Assembly (NCBI GenBank): GCA_028565635.1
Contig: JAOXYB010093605.1
Span: 1-21,984 of the forward strand
Reading direction: 5' to 3'
Source of the DNA: Phoronis ovalis
Lineage: Eukaryota; Phoronida; Phoronidae
DNA: 21,984 nucleotides
In this document: in pieces, positions 1-10,828 of the stretch
Position numbering within the stretch: the stretch's first letter is position 1
How the letters are laid out: each line of letters starts with the position of its first letter
Translations under genes and position numbers: made by a program
Notes under the pieces: model-generated
What the model saw: only the letters and a program-made list of their open reading frames with translations
Databases searched by the model: none
Told to the model about the DNA's origin: nothing

Positions 1-7
1 AATTTGA

Positions 8-58
8 AGAACCCGAGCCATCGTCGATACCTACGATGTGTGAAAAGATCAAGGTTCT
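8..58. repeat. Nested inverted repeat at window start
   Basis: The outer arms AGAACC (8-13) and GGTTCT (53-58) enclose the inner arms ATCGT (20-24) and ACGAT (33-37) with an 8-base loop. This could fold as a broken hairpin. It lies just before a GACA microsatellite, as often seen at ends of dispersed invertebrate repeats, so it may be the terminal part of an element that begins outside the window. Confidence 0.35.
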
Positions 59-95
59 ACATATAATAGTTTTGAAGGTATTTGGTGGAAAGAGT

Positions 96-180
96 GACAG
101 ACAGACAGACACTGAGATTTAGTAGTATAGATATATATACACACACGCATACATATATATACATACAATATACACACAGT
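96..180. repeat. GACA and TA/CA microsatellites
   Basis: A short run of about four GACA units (around 96-111) is followed by a T/A-rich spacer and an imperfect TA/CA tract with interruptions (127-180). It looks like the simple-sequence tail of a dispersed repeat. From 181 to about 500 I see no gene or other structure. Confidence 0.7.
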
Positions 181-504
181 ACACTATTTACATAAAACAT
201 TATTACCAAATATGTCAATAGAATATAGTACCACATTCGTTACATTCGAAAGAGGTGCATGGGTTTTTCGCTGGATGTTATAGCACCAGTATTAAATTGG
301 TCTATCGTAGGCATGTTTTCTTTTTAGCTGTAGACAGACGAGTGTGGAATTGACGCGTCTCATATTTACCGTGTCTGTTGAAACTGCCGCGGTCATTTAT
401 TTCATGGCATTTTAGCTTTTTGGCGTGTGAAACTGCACACCTTTTGCTTTTTGCATTTTAAAGATGTACACATCAGAGTTCCAAGAAATGCTGGGTAAAA
501 ACAG

Positions 505-1965
505 CATTGTCGTTGCAAAAACAATTCTCAGTTTTGGATTGCCATTTGTCCCTCCTTTCAGGGTCATTCTAAAATATCACCTGGCCTATAACAATATGGT
601 CTTCTAAAACCAATCTGGAATCGTCCAGGCAATTGAATGCTTCACCTTTATAGCTAGAGACGTATACTACGTCTCAGGAACTAACATGCCACCTCATGCA
701 GTCAACCATAGTGAAGGTGAAGCAAGTCAACTTATATTTTGGCCTACAACAATCTGGGTCAAAATTACACCTGACCTGAACGTTGACATGTACTTTTCTC
801 TTTACCAAATAGTAATATGTTATCAGATAAAATCTTAAGCTGTCAGGAACGTGACATCTCGAGAACAAACATGGCTACCAATTGGCCCACTTGGAAATGA
901 TTCAAGCCAAAATTATACCAGACCTGTACTTTGACCAGCACTTAATTACTTTGTACCAAATATGAAGCCTATTGGATATAAAAACTGAAGCTGACATTGT
1001 AACGTATAATCTTGAGAACTAACATGGCTGCATGCCAGTCCTGTTCTTTGACATGTGCTTACCCTGCACCGAATACGAAGCTAATCAGATAAGAAACAGA
1101 AGCAATTACAGAGAGAAAGAATGTAATATACATAACAAAAAAAATTTAAGATTTCAATCGGTATTTGACCCACTTTTCAAGGTCACTCAAAAAGGTCACC
1201 TGGCCTAATCTGTCTAGTAAGTTTTGTTTTTCTGGAAATAGGCTCAACTGTACCTAGCCTTACCAAAAACAAACATGACTGCTAATCAGCCATATTGGAA
1301 GTAATCTAGGTCAAATTAAATTATACCTGAATCTGATCAGATAATTAACCGAAGCTGTTATAGTGATCGACATACCATCTCGAGAACAAACATGGCTGCC
1401 TGTCAGTCATTTTGTAACAATTATGTCAAAAGTAAACCTGACATACCTCTTGGGTAAAACATGACCACTAAGGGTAAATATGGAAAGTAATCCAGGTCGT
1501 AATTGTAAGTGACCTGTGCTTTGATCTGTAATTACCCTGTACTGAATATGAAGCTAATTGGGTAAAAACTGAACCTAGTTACCATGAGACAAAAAAAGTT
1601 TTTATACATTAATTACAGCTGTGACTGTATGTCCATGCGCTATGTGCGATGGGCATAAAAGATGAAGCAGTTATTGCAAGACAAAGAAAGCATTACGCAC
1701 AATGAAAAATGTCAAAGGTTTGGATTGGTTTCAGTAAACCCATTTATCAAGGTCACTTAAAAAAGTCACATACCCTATTACAGCCATTGATCTATGGCCT
1801 TCTCGAATCTACCTTTGACTCAGCACTTGGGTTTTTCTCAAAATGGGTGCAACCTGACATATAGGAAGTAATGGGGTGGGTAATTTAAATTTCAACTGAC
1901 CTTATCTTTGACCTGTACGAACATGAAGTTGATAATCCTATCAAACTGAAGCTGTTATTTTGAGT
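505..1965. repeat. Modular repeat family, block A (most decayed)
   Basis: This is a degenerate array of the family seen best at 12425-14560. Module-1 cores (GAACAAACATGGC-like, followed by a GTCAG..CATNTTGGAAGT-like stretch) occur near 668, 862, 1015, 1267, 1383 and 1455. Module-2 landmarks (ATTTGACCCACTTTTCAAGGTCA-like, then CACCTGGCC) occur near 540, 1163 and 1740. Several module-1 copies follow one another directly, about 115-195 bases apart, and others are separated by a module 2. An imperfect hairpin (1629-1656) sits at a module-1/module-2 junction. Short ORFs here are incidental. Many substitutions and indels suggest this is the oldest of the three blocks. Confidence 0.75.
1629..1656. 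repeat. Imperfect hairpin inside repeat block A
   Basis: Arms ATGTCCAT (1629-1636) and ATGGGCAT (1649-1656), plus an inner GCGC/GTGCG match, give an imperfect stem-loop with one T:G pair. It is clearly homologous to the better stem at 14533-14560, which ends block C. In both places it follows the end of a module 1. Confidence 0.6.
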
Positions 1966-2140
1966 TACATAGTATATTAAAATATTAAAAAATATTAATT
2001 ATAGCTAGTATAATGAGGAATTTTAACTCTCATTTGTCAATTTGTATATAATACTGTAATATAGCAATTAAAAATGTCTATTTTAGAGGTATGATATGGT
2101 ACTCACCAGCGGTATTTGTATGCTACAAATCTAGAAAAAA

Positions 2141-4174
2141 ATGGATCCAAAAATAATAGATAAAATATTCATAGATATCCAAAAACGCATGTCATTGGAG
2201 CACCTTGGCGTGCACCCATTTGAAGGTAATTTAATTCATATTATGATTTGACTGAGGATTTGATTATAGAATCAAAGACATAAAAACAGTGATTAAATTA
2301 AAAAAGCCTTAAATACTGAAACACATTTTTTTTTCGACATCTGATTTAATTTTTTAATTTAAAATAAATATATGTCCACAAGACTGGATTCAGATTAAAT
2401 GCAATTCTTTTCAGCCTTAGAGGAAGATGAAGACCCAAGGCAAACATGGATCTCACTCATCATAGGCTTCATCAATACTAGGGACACCACTACTGCAATT
2501 ACAGCACTTCAAAAATTAGAAGACTTGACAAGTCAAGGTTATGATTCAGAAGCAGGATGCACAATCATAATACTAACATATTTGTGTAAATACATGTATA
2601 TACCCTTCAAGCAAAATTTTGGCAAACTGTCACATTTTTTCTACACTGCATTTTTGCACAGTCATGTAATGTATCAAACACTATTTCAAACCATAATAAA
2701 CTGCCTAAATAGTTCTTGTAAGCAAAACATAGAACTAGACATTGAAACGTGGGTTGGAAAAAATGAAGAGTATAATTTTCTTTTAGCAAGTCCAGTTGAC
2801 GTACAACAGCTATTGCGTCCTTTTCAATTCTTCTTGACTAAAAAAGAGTTAGATTATGCTAGCAGAAAATTGTTACATGATACTATAAAGGAAATTTTTA
2901 ATCCGAACTACCCAGAATTGTTAGACTCAGATTTACACAAGCATGTGTGTAAAGTGCTATCATTATCTGACACCATCTTACAAGGAGAGATTGCTTGTGG
3001 TACACATGAAGAGTTTGATGATTTTGCTTGGTTTAAACGTCATTATCCAACTTTAAAACTACAGTATGACACAGTAGTTCATGCCACGCACATAGACTCT
3101 GCTTTAAGCATTTTACAGCCCAGTGGGTCAGCAGTTTTTACATATAACTATCCAAAACAATATGTTGGTATCCCCCTCTTCTTTACTTCAGCAAGTCCGA
3201 GTAAAGAAAACTGGAAAGAGGCAATACAGGCAGCTGAGCTGCAAACTAACAATGTGTGCCATGAATTTTTCCGAAAACCGGACACATCACGTTATGGAGT
3301 GGTACGGTTTCACTTAAACTTGTTTACCTTACTTAAGCTATACCGTGACCAAACTATATACTTCTACAAACTTGGAACTCGAATGTTTAAAAAAGAAATC
3401 TGCCACGCCATACTGGTCTCTACAAAAAAGCTAAAGCATCCAAACAAGGTCACTGATGTTATTACCAATGAAACCAGTCAGCTGTGGAACTGTGTTAGCT
3501 ACGGGTTTAAGGAATTGTTCCAACTATATAGTAATGAGAGATGGGAACAATTGGACATTGTCTTTGCTGCAGATGGTATGAATTGTTTAGAATGCCCTGC
3601 TGAATATTTTGAAATTGATTTGGCTGATCATGATTTTTGTGTTCCTAAGAAAAATGGATCCATTGAAAGATGCCCCGACCACAAATGCTATGAAACCGGA
3701 AGAAAATATACTGCATTTATTTCTTCATTGCGTTGTAAGTATCCTGATAACCTTCAGCAGTGTGAAATATTGTCACGCTTTTCTTCAAAAGCAAAACATG
3801 ACTGTATTTGTGAATATCTCTCAGTAATAAAATTACTATTGTGTGACGAAGTAAATTATGTGAACAAAGCAATGCGTGACGATCAAGCAGAAATGGTACG
3901 CCAAGCAATTGTTGATCTTAAACAATTCTACGATGCCCACCGAGGACTTTTACAAGGTTTTTTTACAGAAAAGCCACATTTTGCGAAATGGATACTTCAG
4001 CTTGATGATGTTAAAGTCATGTTAATACGACATCAGGAGGAAACAACATTTTTTTTGTATTCTGAAACTCTGGCTGAAGAAATATGTGATTGTGAAACTG
4101 ATTCATTTCATCAGCAGTTTTTCATTTGCAAAATCAATTCTTTAATTAAGGTTTTACAACTATATATACAGTAA
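2141..4174 (+). CDS. Two-exon gene for an uncharacterised 614-residue protein
   Basis: I do not recognise this family. Exon 1 is 2141-2225, the intron 2226-2414, and exon 2 2415-4174. The ATG has a good context (AAAAAAATGG) with an in-frame TAG at 2132-2134. Exon 1 ends after one base of a codon (G) and exon 2 supplies CC, making Ala29, so the phases agree. The protein starts MDPKIIDKIF and has no signal peptide. Residues 1 to about 240 look helical. A segment begins with VVHATHIDSALSIL (about 249-262), then IPLFFTSAS (about 281-289), then RYGVVRFHL (about 321-329). A cysteine-rich stretch holds CLEC (419-422), Cys437 and CPDHKC (448-453), possibly metal-binding. The C-terminal part is again helical with more cysteines. 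The middle segment vaguely recalls ADP-ribosyltransferase-like folds, but that is only a guess. A shorter start at 2399 lies inside the intron and is rejected. Confidence 0.85.
2226..2414 (+). other. Intron of the 614-residue protein gene
   Basis: This is a 189-base GT-AG intron in phase 1. The donor is AAG|GTAATT and the acceptor is a TTCTTTTCAG tract ending at 2414. All reading frames continuing from exon 1 meet stops within it. It is markedly more AT-rich than the exons. The ATG at 2399 and its next four codons fall in the polypyrimidine/acceptor region. Confidence 0.8.
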
Positions 4175-4500
4175 CTTATAAAAACAAGAAAGAAATGCAA
4201 ATTTCACTGACAGCTACAAACAATTGAAAGCCACAGGATGGTGTTGAAATAGCTTTAAATTCGTTACATCATGTATCGTGGTGCAGCAGAACTTTTGTTG
4301 TGTTTCTTGATGTGTTTTATCTTGTATTTTCTCTGTATAGTCTATATCTTTTGCTTTGATAGAGTTGAGTATAAAATGCATGTAGTCTTATGTATTTGTA
4401 AAAACTTTACCGTAAGATTTCCGCAAAGAAATTTAGCCCTATTTTTAGTCAAACGTAGTTAGTAATATTTTTCAGTGGTGGATTTATTTTGGGACAGATG

Positions 4501-4541
4501 ATGGGTATTTTCGAAACATTTTTCATTGAAAAATCACCCAT
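4501..4541. repeat. Nested palindrome in the probable 3' UTR region
   Basis: A perfect 8-bp inverted repeat ATTTTTCA (4518-4525) / TGAAAAAT (4527-4534) has a one-base centre. It is flanked by outer arms ATGGGT (4501-4506) and ACCCAT (4536-4541). About 27 bases upstream, CAGTGGTGGATTTA (from 4474) resembles the start of hAT-type terminal repeats. No matching right end was found, so element membership is unproven. Confidence 0.45.
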
Positions 4542-4760
4542 TCAGCAACAAAATTTACATTCAATCCTTCTAGTATGCAATTTTAATGCTGATTCACTAG
4601 AAATCTCATGTTCCTTCTTGTTATATTTTCTCATACAAAGCATTGATATACATATTATAAACACATGTCATCTGTTTAATCTATTATTTCTTCTACCTGG
4701 AATGTGGTAAAAATTCGAAATTTGACACATTTATGGATACGAGATGGACTACTGTATTGT

Positions 4761-4766
4761 AATAAA
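4761..4766 (+). promoter_or_regulatory. Possible poly(A) signal of the 614-residue protein gene
   Basis: AATAAA lies 587 bases after the stop codon at 4174, followed by a T/G-containing stretch. It is the first clear plus-strand hexamer downstream of the gene. In such AT-rich DNA the hexamer is also common by chance. Confidence 0.3.
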
Positions 4767-4789
4767 AAAGGAAATATTTTTATTTGTAA

Positions 4790-5750
4790 GCTCCTTGGAT
4801 AACAATAACATCTAATTTTAGCAAAAAAAGCACTGACGAATATTTAAAAATATTCACACTATAGGAACATAATTAAATTTTTAGTCATATAGCTTCTTCA
4901 ACATCTCATGTGAACATAATTGTATCCATGCATTTGTTATTTTTATTCACACTTTGAAGGGAAAATAATTAAAGAAAATTAATTACAAATTTATTGCAAA
5001 CAAATGTGGAAAAATTCACTTTAGACTTAAATCTGTTTCATCTGTATTATTAGCTAAAATGTAAAATGTTGGTGTTATCATGGCTTTGGCATCATGTTGT
5101 TATCACCAAATGTTATCACCAAGTCGGCTACTTTTATTACAGAATTAAGAGGTTCAAATATAAGTTACTTCTTAGAGGTTCCAGAAATTTTATTTTAAAA
5201 AGTATATGACTGATACAAACAATATTATATGTACATATTAATTATTAATTTTGTTGTCTGATTAAAAATGATACCATTTGAATGTCAAATAAATTGATGA
5301 TACCTAAAATACATTATCTGGCAAATATTCTTTATATTGAGTATTTAAATGTTGTTACTTGAATATTAATTGTTTGAAACAAACCTAATTCAAACAAACC
5401 TAATTCAAATAAACCAAAAACATTTTTGGAAATGTTTTTAAAATATGCACTTGAAACCTGTGAACAAACATGTATATGGAAACAATATTACTGTACAGTA
5501 TCTTTTTCTTGTTGAAACTTTTAATTCTTTGACTTCTAAACAATGATTTTTTTTATATTCAGTCTACATTTCCAGTTTTAAAACTGACATAAAAATAATC
5601 CAAATTTATTTTATACAATTCACATTTCCAATTTCAAAATTATCCTAAAAATTTTATTCATATACTTTTGCGCAATGCAATGTCCACATTTTTATTTCGT
5701 CAAACGGAAAAGTCATGTACGATAGTAAAAATCCACTTACACTTTGGAAC
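4790..5750. other. Intergenic AT-rich DNA with small local duplications
   Basis: No coding exon is supported. It holds a 13-base repeat with TGTTATCACCAA twice (around 5098-5122), a 15-base tandem repeat around CAAACAAACCTAATT (about 5377-5414), and a loose duplication of a CACATTTCCAGTTT-like segment near 5567 and 5620. Confidence 0.5.
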
Positions 5751-5757
5751 TCATTCA

Positions 5758-6583
5758 AGGGTGTAGCTAGCCTTGTTTTTGCATGCCCCCCCCGAAAATT
5801 TTTGAAATTTAGAATGCAAACTTGGCCTTTGAGGAATTTTTGAAGTTATTTTAAGACCTGCATGTCATAAAATTGCTGATTATTTTGGTGTACAAAATTC
5901 AGAAAAATATCGGTAAGCACTGCGTCAAGTCATCAAACTTCATTTGACTACAAAATCAATATCCGTTCTGAGCAACCAACGTAGCATCTGTACATAGGCT
6001 TCAAAATGTGAATGAAGAAGAAATGCAATGCAAGTAACATTTACAGTAACAAAAATTATTTATGCAACTGTCAGATCCCTAATGGGTGTTTCGTGCTTGT
6101 AATGTAGTGGAGCAAATTACGTTCCGTGCTAAAATAGCTGACATACATGTATCGCTCATTTTGGGAAATGCATTTTATGTTAATCAACTAATTATTCTCT
6201 CTATCTGGGTAGGGTGCTGCAAGTCTGACTCTCTACACAAACGGCGCTATTTTCACATTTGGATTTCCTTAGATGCCAAACTAAATATAGGACGCTTTTC
6301 TGCACCATGCGATGACTTTTTAAAACAGTTTATTACTTTATTTTCTTCATTTTGGATCATATGTATATAACTCTACTAAGATCCTGCGCTAAGAATGTGC
6401 ATGCACTAGCTAGCTATAATATTCACTGGAATCTTTATTTATTCACGATTTTTTGTACTTTGGATATGGTCATGCCTAACTGAAATAAAGTAGCTATCAG
6501 GCGTTCATATAAAAAAGTTTATCTAAAAAATGCTAAAATTATGTGCAGGCCTGGGCCTTTTGGCCTTGCGGTAGCTATGCCCG
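5758..6583. mobile_element. Non-autonomous DNA-transposon-like element with short terminal inverted repeats
   Basis: The left end reads AGGGTGTAGCTAGCC and the reverse complement of the right end reads CGGGCATAGCTACCG, an imperfect terminal inverted repeat sharing GGG and TAGCTA. The same 7 bases, TCATTCA, flank both ends (5751-5757 and 6584-6590), as expected of a target-site duplication. The interior is about 826 bases with a C-run near 5787 and no transposase-like ORF. The open frame at 6086-6370 lacks an ATG at its start and looks like chance. It is probably a MITE-like element; a 7-8 bp duplication would suit a hAT-like mechanism, but the family is not proven. Confidence 0.55.
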
Positions 6584-6590
6584 TCATTCA

Positions 6591-7129
6591 TTAATTATGC
6601 AAGGTAAATATAAGACAATGATGCACAAACACCTTCTGATCTAAGCAAACAAAACTCAGATAAAAATAGTGATAATTGTTTAATTAAACCAATTAAACTT
6701 ATGGGCTATATGATAAATAGTATATAACCAGAGATTATTACAGTGAGGGGTGGGTAATATTTTCAAGTTTTCATTTCAATTAATGGAGATAATGCGCTAT
6801 TTTAGACTTGCAAAATCCAGGCAAGAGGTGCAATATGTTTTTGAGTTTTTTCACCTTTATAGTTGGGGAAGAGGTGGGTTTTGGACATGTGGGCTGATCC
6901 TCCCAGCAAGCAATATTTGGAAGTGACCACCATGCAGCAGGATTATATTATGAGCAACTAGACTGCAATGATAAAAAATGTTTTGAGTCTTATGTGTTAG
7001 TCTGGTTAAATTACCAGACATAGGATTAGTGATCACCCCTTATCACAGATTTGAGGATGGCAGACCAACTCATATCCAAAAAGCCTGTCACAATTGATTT
7101 CTGTGTAATAGGTAATGATGCCTTCTAGG
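6591..7129. other. Gene-free AT-rich stretch with one hairpin
   Basis: No exon or element boundary was found. The only clear structure is the inverted repeat GTCTGGT (7000-7006) / ACCAGAC (7013-7019) with a 6-base loop. Confidence 0.5.
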
Positions 7130-7560
7130 CAGGGTTTTAGCCAGGAATAGAAAGTTACCAGTCATTTAGTATATTTAAAATTTCTGTGGCAGTCATGTGT
7201 CCAAGCGGTGGCCGGAGGCCCAAGCAGGGGGTTCTAAGGGGGAATGTACCCCCTTGTAATGGCCGGGGTCCAGGGCTACCTTACAGGCCCTTGGAAGTCC
7301 AGGTATTTTCATCCCCTCTGGTGGCTTCTCTGAGGTCTCCTCTAAACTTTTTCCTCAGTTTTACATGTATTAAAAAGAAGATATTTTGGATGAAAATTTT
7401 GTTTAGGACACTAAAATTAAATCTCACAGATTCATTTCTGAGAATAGAGAAAAATGTAGACAGAAGACAATAAGACTTAAGAATTTTTTGAGAACCAACA
7501 TCCAGACTTATTTTTTATTCTGGTGCCCACCACTAAGAAATTCCAATGAAGATAAGCCCC
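7130..7560. repeat. GC-rich repeat-like island
   Basis: The part from 7186 to about 7345 is far richer in G and C than its surroundings and in runs such as GGGGG/CCCCC. It contains a perfect 7-bp stem hairpin AAGGGGG (7236-7242) / CCCCCTT (7249-7255) with loop AATGTA. The GGCCGGGGTCCAGGG-type wording and the preceding CAGGGTTTTAGCCAGG (about 7132) recall dispersed DNA elements of marine invertebrates, judged by general resemblance only. The open frame 7186-7473 begins with GTG, not ATG, and is low complexity, so it is not called as a gene. Confidence 0.4.
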
Positions 7561-8900
7561 CACTGCCCACATTTCAAAGAAAAAATGTTTAACAAAGATG
7601 TTTGTTTTTAAGCTATTTTAAAAGACAATCGACATATGAACACATATATATTTAAATCACTAATAGGATTCTTTGTTGTTTTCCCTTAACGTATATAAAA
7701 TAAAGTGTGTAAAAAAATACTCGCATGAGTTGGAACTGGGCCCAAAAAATTCAGATTCCTGGGCAACTTTCTACTAAATATGTGTGGTTCTGACATGTAT
7801 ATGATCATTTTGAAACCTAAATTGATACTTTTTGCTTTGATCTGACAGGTTATTTACTCTATTAGCATATGAAAATATTCTACTAAGCTTGGGGTGTAAT
7901 AACTATATATAATCTTAAAAATATCTGTCTTCGTACAATAATTTCCAAAATTTCAATATGGAAAATCACAATAAACTTTGTAAAAAAACACCTGGTACAG
8001 CTTATCCAAAAAGTGCATCAGAAAATCATCGAGAACTGAAAAAAAACAAAAACTAAAAGGCTCATATTCTTTCTGCAATAAATGTGATCTACCATTAGTA
8101 GTCCCTTGGATACAGCCATGTTTTATCCAAACACCTAGTTATACCAGTTGTATGTACATTTGTATGCAACAATATACTACAGGACAGGCACGACAGTTTA
8201 TCATGCATTTATTTTACTGAAATATAATTTGGATAATCAGTCAAAAGCTCGTGAAAGGTACGTGAATGCCTTAGTATAAATGCTATCATAGAAAATGTTA
8301 CTGCCTGTTTCTTAGTTTATTTTAAGCGTCAGCCATATAAATTCTCATATAAAATCTCAGTCATTACTGAATCAGTCCTAGTTGGCAATTCCCTTAAAGT
8401 AACCCCTGAAATTACAAATATACATTGTATATTTAAAAACACATGTTAGGGAATTGTGCCGCTGAGGCTTAAAACAGGATAGCTGATGTTTGTTTAATCT
8501 GTCAGTTTTGTACCAACCACCCATCAAATGGATTTATTTGAAATTATATTTGTGCCATCAATAATATTAACTAACATACTAACAATACCTATCATCAACA
8601 ATTTTTTTTCTACCCCATTCTCCCTGTGCAGCCAAAATTATGATTGTCAATTGAAAATTATAACCCGTCATTTGACAGACGGGTCACTGTCTACAAGCCT
8701 GCTTCTAGGTTATGTCATAGTGTATACATTATTTACCTCAATCTGTTAATGAAACAGTTTTCATGACTCCCTGGTAATTCATATGTTTACAAAAAATGTC
8801 ACTTACAGAAGTTATGGAATAAGATGCAAATGTTTTAAAAGATTCAGGGTGAAAGAGATAAGTCACATGTATTTTTTTTAGAACTATATTATGTACGAAA
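7561..8900. other. Long gene-free AT-rich stretch
   Basis: I see no supported exon. The 73-codon open frame at 8528-8749 is hydrophobic, has no recognisable motif and no good splice or poly(A) context, and is treated as chance. A TGACAGACGGGTCACTGTC segment (about 8673-8691) forms a small imperfect inverted repeat. Confidence 0.45.
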
Positions 8901-8903
8901 AGT

Positions 8904-9350
8904 GAGAACCAGATTCAGATTCAAAACCAGATTATTTCTTTTCTCATTTCCGGTTTTAAGATACATTGTAACTCGTTTTATCTGCCAATTTTCAAAATAT
9001 TTCAAACCATTTTTCTAAATATATTCATGAATTTTTAGTAGAAAGTGACATTAGTTATAAAAGCTTCATCTTCATATATACCTGCAATACTCATATAAAA
9101 ACAAAAAAAATTGTTGCTAAGCAACTAAATTTTCACCAATAGCGATCGAAATGTGAGGCCGCAATGCTCGAACTTAGTTTATTTTAGATTTGGTTCTGAA
9201 TCTGGTTCTGGGGATAAAAAAGTTGTGTCCTCAAAAAGTTCAAAGTCATATTTTTATAAAAGTCACTGATGTTAACAGATTCCATGAAAAAGTATTTCTT
9301 TGCTCATTTCCGGTTTTATGATAACCTGCTTTATCTGCCAATTCTAAAAA
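8904..9350. repeat. Nested inverted and direct repeats, transposon-like
   Basis: A 15-base match AGAACCAGATTCAGA (8905-8919) recurs in inverted orientation near 9196-9210. A direct repeat with TATTTCTTTNCTCATTTCCGG at its core occurs at 8933-8996 and again at 9293-9350, with TTTATCTGCCAATT conserved in both. The arrangement of inverted arms about 290 bases apart plus a direct repeat about 360 bases apart suggests nested or duplicated non-autonomous elements. No protein is encoded. Confidence 0.5.
9113..9125. promoter_or_regulatory. X-box (RFX-type) palindrome
   Basis: GTTGCTAAGCAAC is a near-ideal RFX transcription-factor site: two inverted GTTGC half-sites with three bases between. It is followed 10 bases later by a CCAAT sequence. 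RFX factors drive ciliary genes in animals, but no gene start was found nearby and the site lies within a repeat-like segment, so it may be fortuitous. Confidence 0.35.
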
Positions 9351-9760
9351 ACTAACAATTTACCTAAAAATATATAATATGACAAAATTATATAAGAACT
9401 TACATATACAAACATTAATAAATGCATTTAATATCTATAATTCAAAATTAAGAAAAATTACCTAAAATTACAACAAAAATATCACAATTATGTAGAGTCA
9501 AAATTGTATAAGAATAGAAAATCTAAATTATTATACTAATCAAAATAAATTACATGATTTTATATACTGAAGAATTTAGAAAAGCAAAACTTAATACAAC
9601 TAATAAAAAAAATTAATATCTAATATTCAAAATTAAGAAAAATTACCTAAAAATACATAAAATGACCTAAAATTATATAAAAATATTACATGTAAACTCA
9701 AAATTAAAACTGACACAAAACTGCAAAAGAACAGAAAATTTAGATTCACATATCAAAATA
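9351..9760. repeat. Extremely AT-rich degenerate repeat tract
   Basis: A segment TTCAAAATTAAGAAAAATTACCTAAAA occurs near 9441-9467 and again near 9626-9652, about 185 bases apart. Variants of ATGACNNAAAATTATATAA are scattered through the tract. It appears to be an old duplicated AT-rich repeat without coding capacity. Confidence 0.55.
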
Positions 9761-9844
9761 TCATGAAATGACAGAATATAGAAAAAGAAACACACATTAT
9801 GAACCATATGGTTTTAGAAAATAAAAATGCTTTTAGAGATGTTT

Positions 9845-9985
9845 TAAAAAAATCTATGAACTGATTATCATGTATGCATATTTGCTGGGATTGAGCAGGA
9901 TCCCTAACAGAGATGGAACTATGAGCATAGGACGAGTCAGATCTATGAATTTTCAAAGTAACAGATTGGGAAGAACGAATATTTC
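9845..9985. other. Isolated higher-GC island open on both strands
   Basis: The sequence is clearly less AT-rich than the flanks. On the minus strand a frame stays open across it (about 9753-10000) and encodes a serine-rich stretch including SDSSYAHSSISVRDPAQSQQ. On the plus strand a 46-codon ATG frame (9869-10009) encodes MYAYLLGLSRIPNRDGTMS. Neither is recognised and no convincing splice pair was found. It could be an exon remnant or a piece of an element. Confidence 0.3.
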
Positions 9986-10189
9986 TATTTGTTTCTTAAT
10001 TGACATGTAATGAAATCACTTAGATATTAAGGATAAAAATCATGCACTAGTTTAAAAACCAGAATAATCCTCTTTTTGTATCTTTCGATGAAAGACACGG
10101 GAAATTTAGTTGATGTAGGTAAACATTCACCTGTGAGTCACATGATCTTTTAGTTAAACAGGCAGTGTCATGCTTTAATTAGCAAAGGT

Positions 10190-10655
10190 CATAAAAACCT
10201 GCCTTAAGTAATTGGCGTAGGTAAATATTGTATCTTATCTGTACTTTGACATTAACTTGCCCTTTTAATACCAAAATAATGTGAAGCTGTTTGCATAATG
10301 ACTGAGGTGTTAAATGCGCTGTACTATCGAGAACAAACATTGCCTTCAGTTGTCATCATATGATCTAGGTCAAAATTATAATTAACCTGTACTTTACATT
10401 GTGTCAACTTTAAAGTGATCAGATAAATCCTACAGCAGTTACTGCGAGACAATTAAAGAAAGTTAGGCACAATGCAAAGTTAGGCACAAAGTACTTTTCT
10501 AGGCCATTTTATATATATCCTACTTAACATAATACACCCATCATCAGTAGCCTTCATGAATCTACTTTAGAACTATTCAGTCAATGCTTCCTGACTTTTT
10601 TGAAACTGGCTAAAGTAATGCGCCCTCTTGGAACTAACATGGCAGCTAGCTACTA
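10190..10655. repeat. Modular repeat family, block B
   Basis: It is homologous to blocks A and C. GAACAAACATTGCC (10330) is followed by the GATCTAGGTCAAAATTATAATTAACCTG landmark and GATCAGATAAA, then an AGACAATTAAAGAAAGTTAGGCACAATG module-2 start. Near 10624 the block ends in a CTCTTGGAACTAACATGGC module-1 start. A local duplication AAAGTTAGGCACAA lies at about 10459-10489. It is strongly diverged and sits just downstream of the minus-strand gene end. Confidence 0.65.
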
Positions 10656-10828
10656 AAAATGAAACTATCCAAAAGTGCCATGTTTAACTGATTTTATTAC
10701 TAACATACACTCCACAATAAATGACACAATGCTACTAGTATATAAATGTACAATAAGAGATGAAGTATGAGACTGAAAAACTTTCAAGCAGAAGAATAGT
10801 TAACAAAAAAAAATAATTTAGATTTTTT

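Noticed and set aside
674-868. 64-codon minus-strand ORF
   Set aside because: It lies inside degenerate repeat block A.
2399-2413. ATG at 2399 as the start of the long ORF
   Set aside because: It lies in the polypyrimidine/acceptor end of an intron; the upstream exon at 2141 joins in phase and has a better start context.
4271-4710. Two plus-strand ORFs of 63 and 73 codons after the main gene
   Set aside because: They are low-complexity hydrophobic frames in probable 3' UTR and palindromic sequence, with no splice or family evidence.
6086-6370. 94-codon plus-strand ORF
   Set aside because: It starts with GTG, lies wholly within the 5758-6583 element and has no recognisable motif.
7186-7473. 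95-codon plus-strand ORF
   Set aside because: It begins with GTG, runs through a GC-rich hairpin-bearing repeat and changes abruptly in composition.
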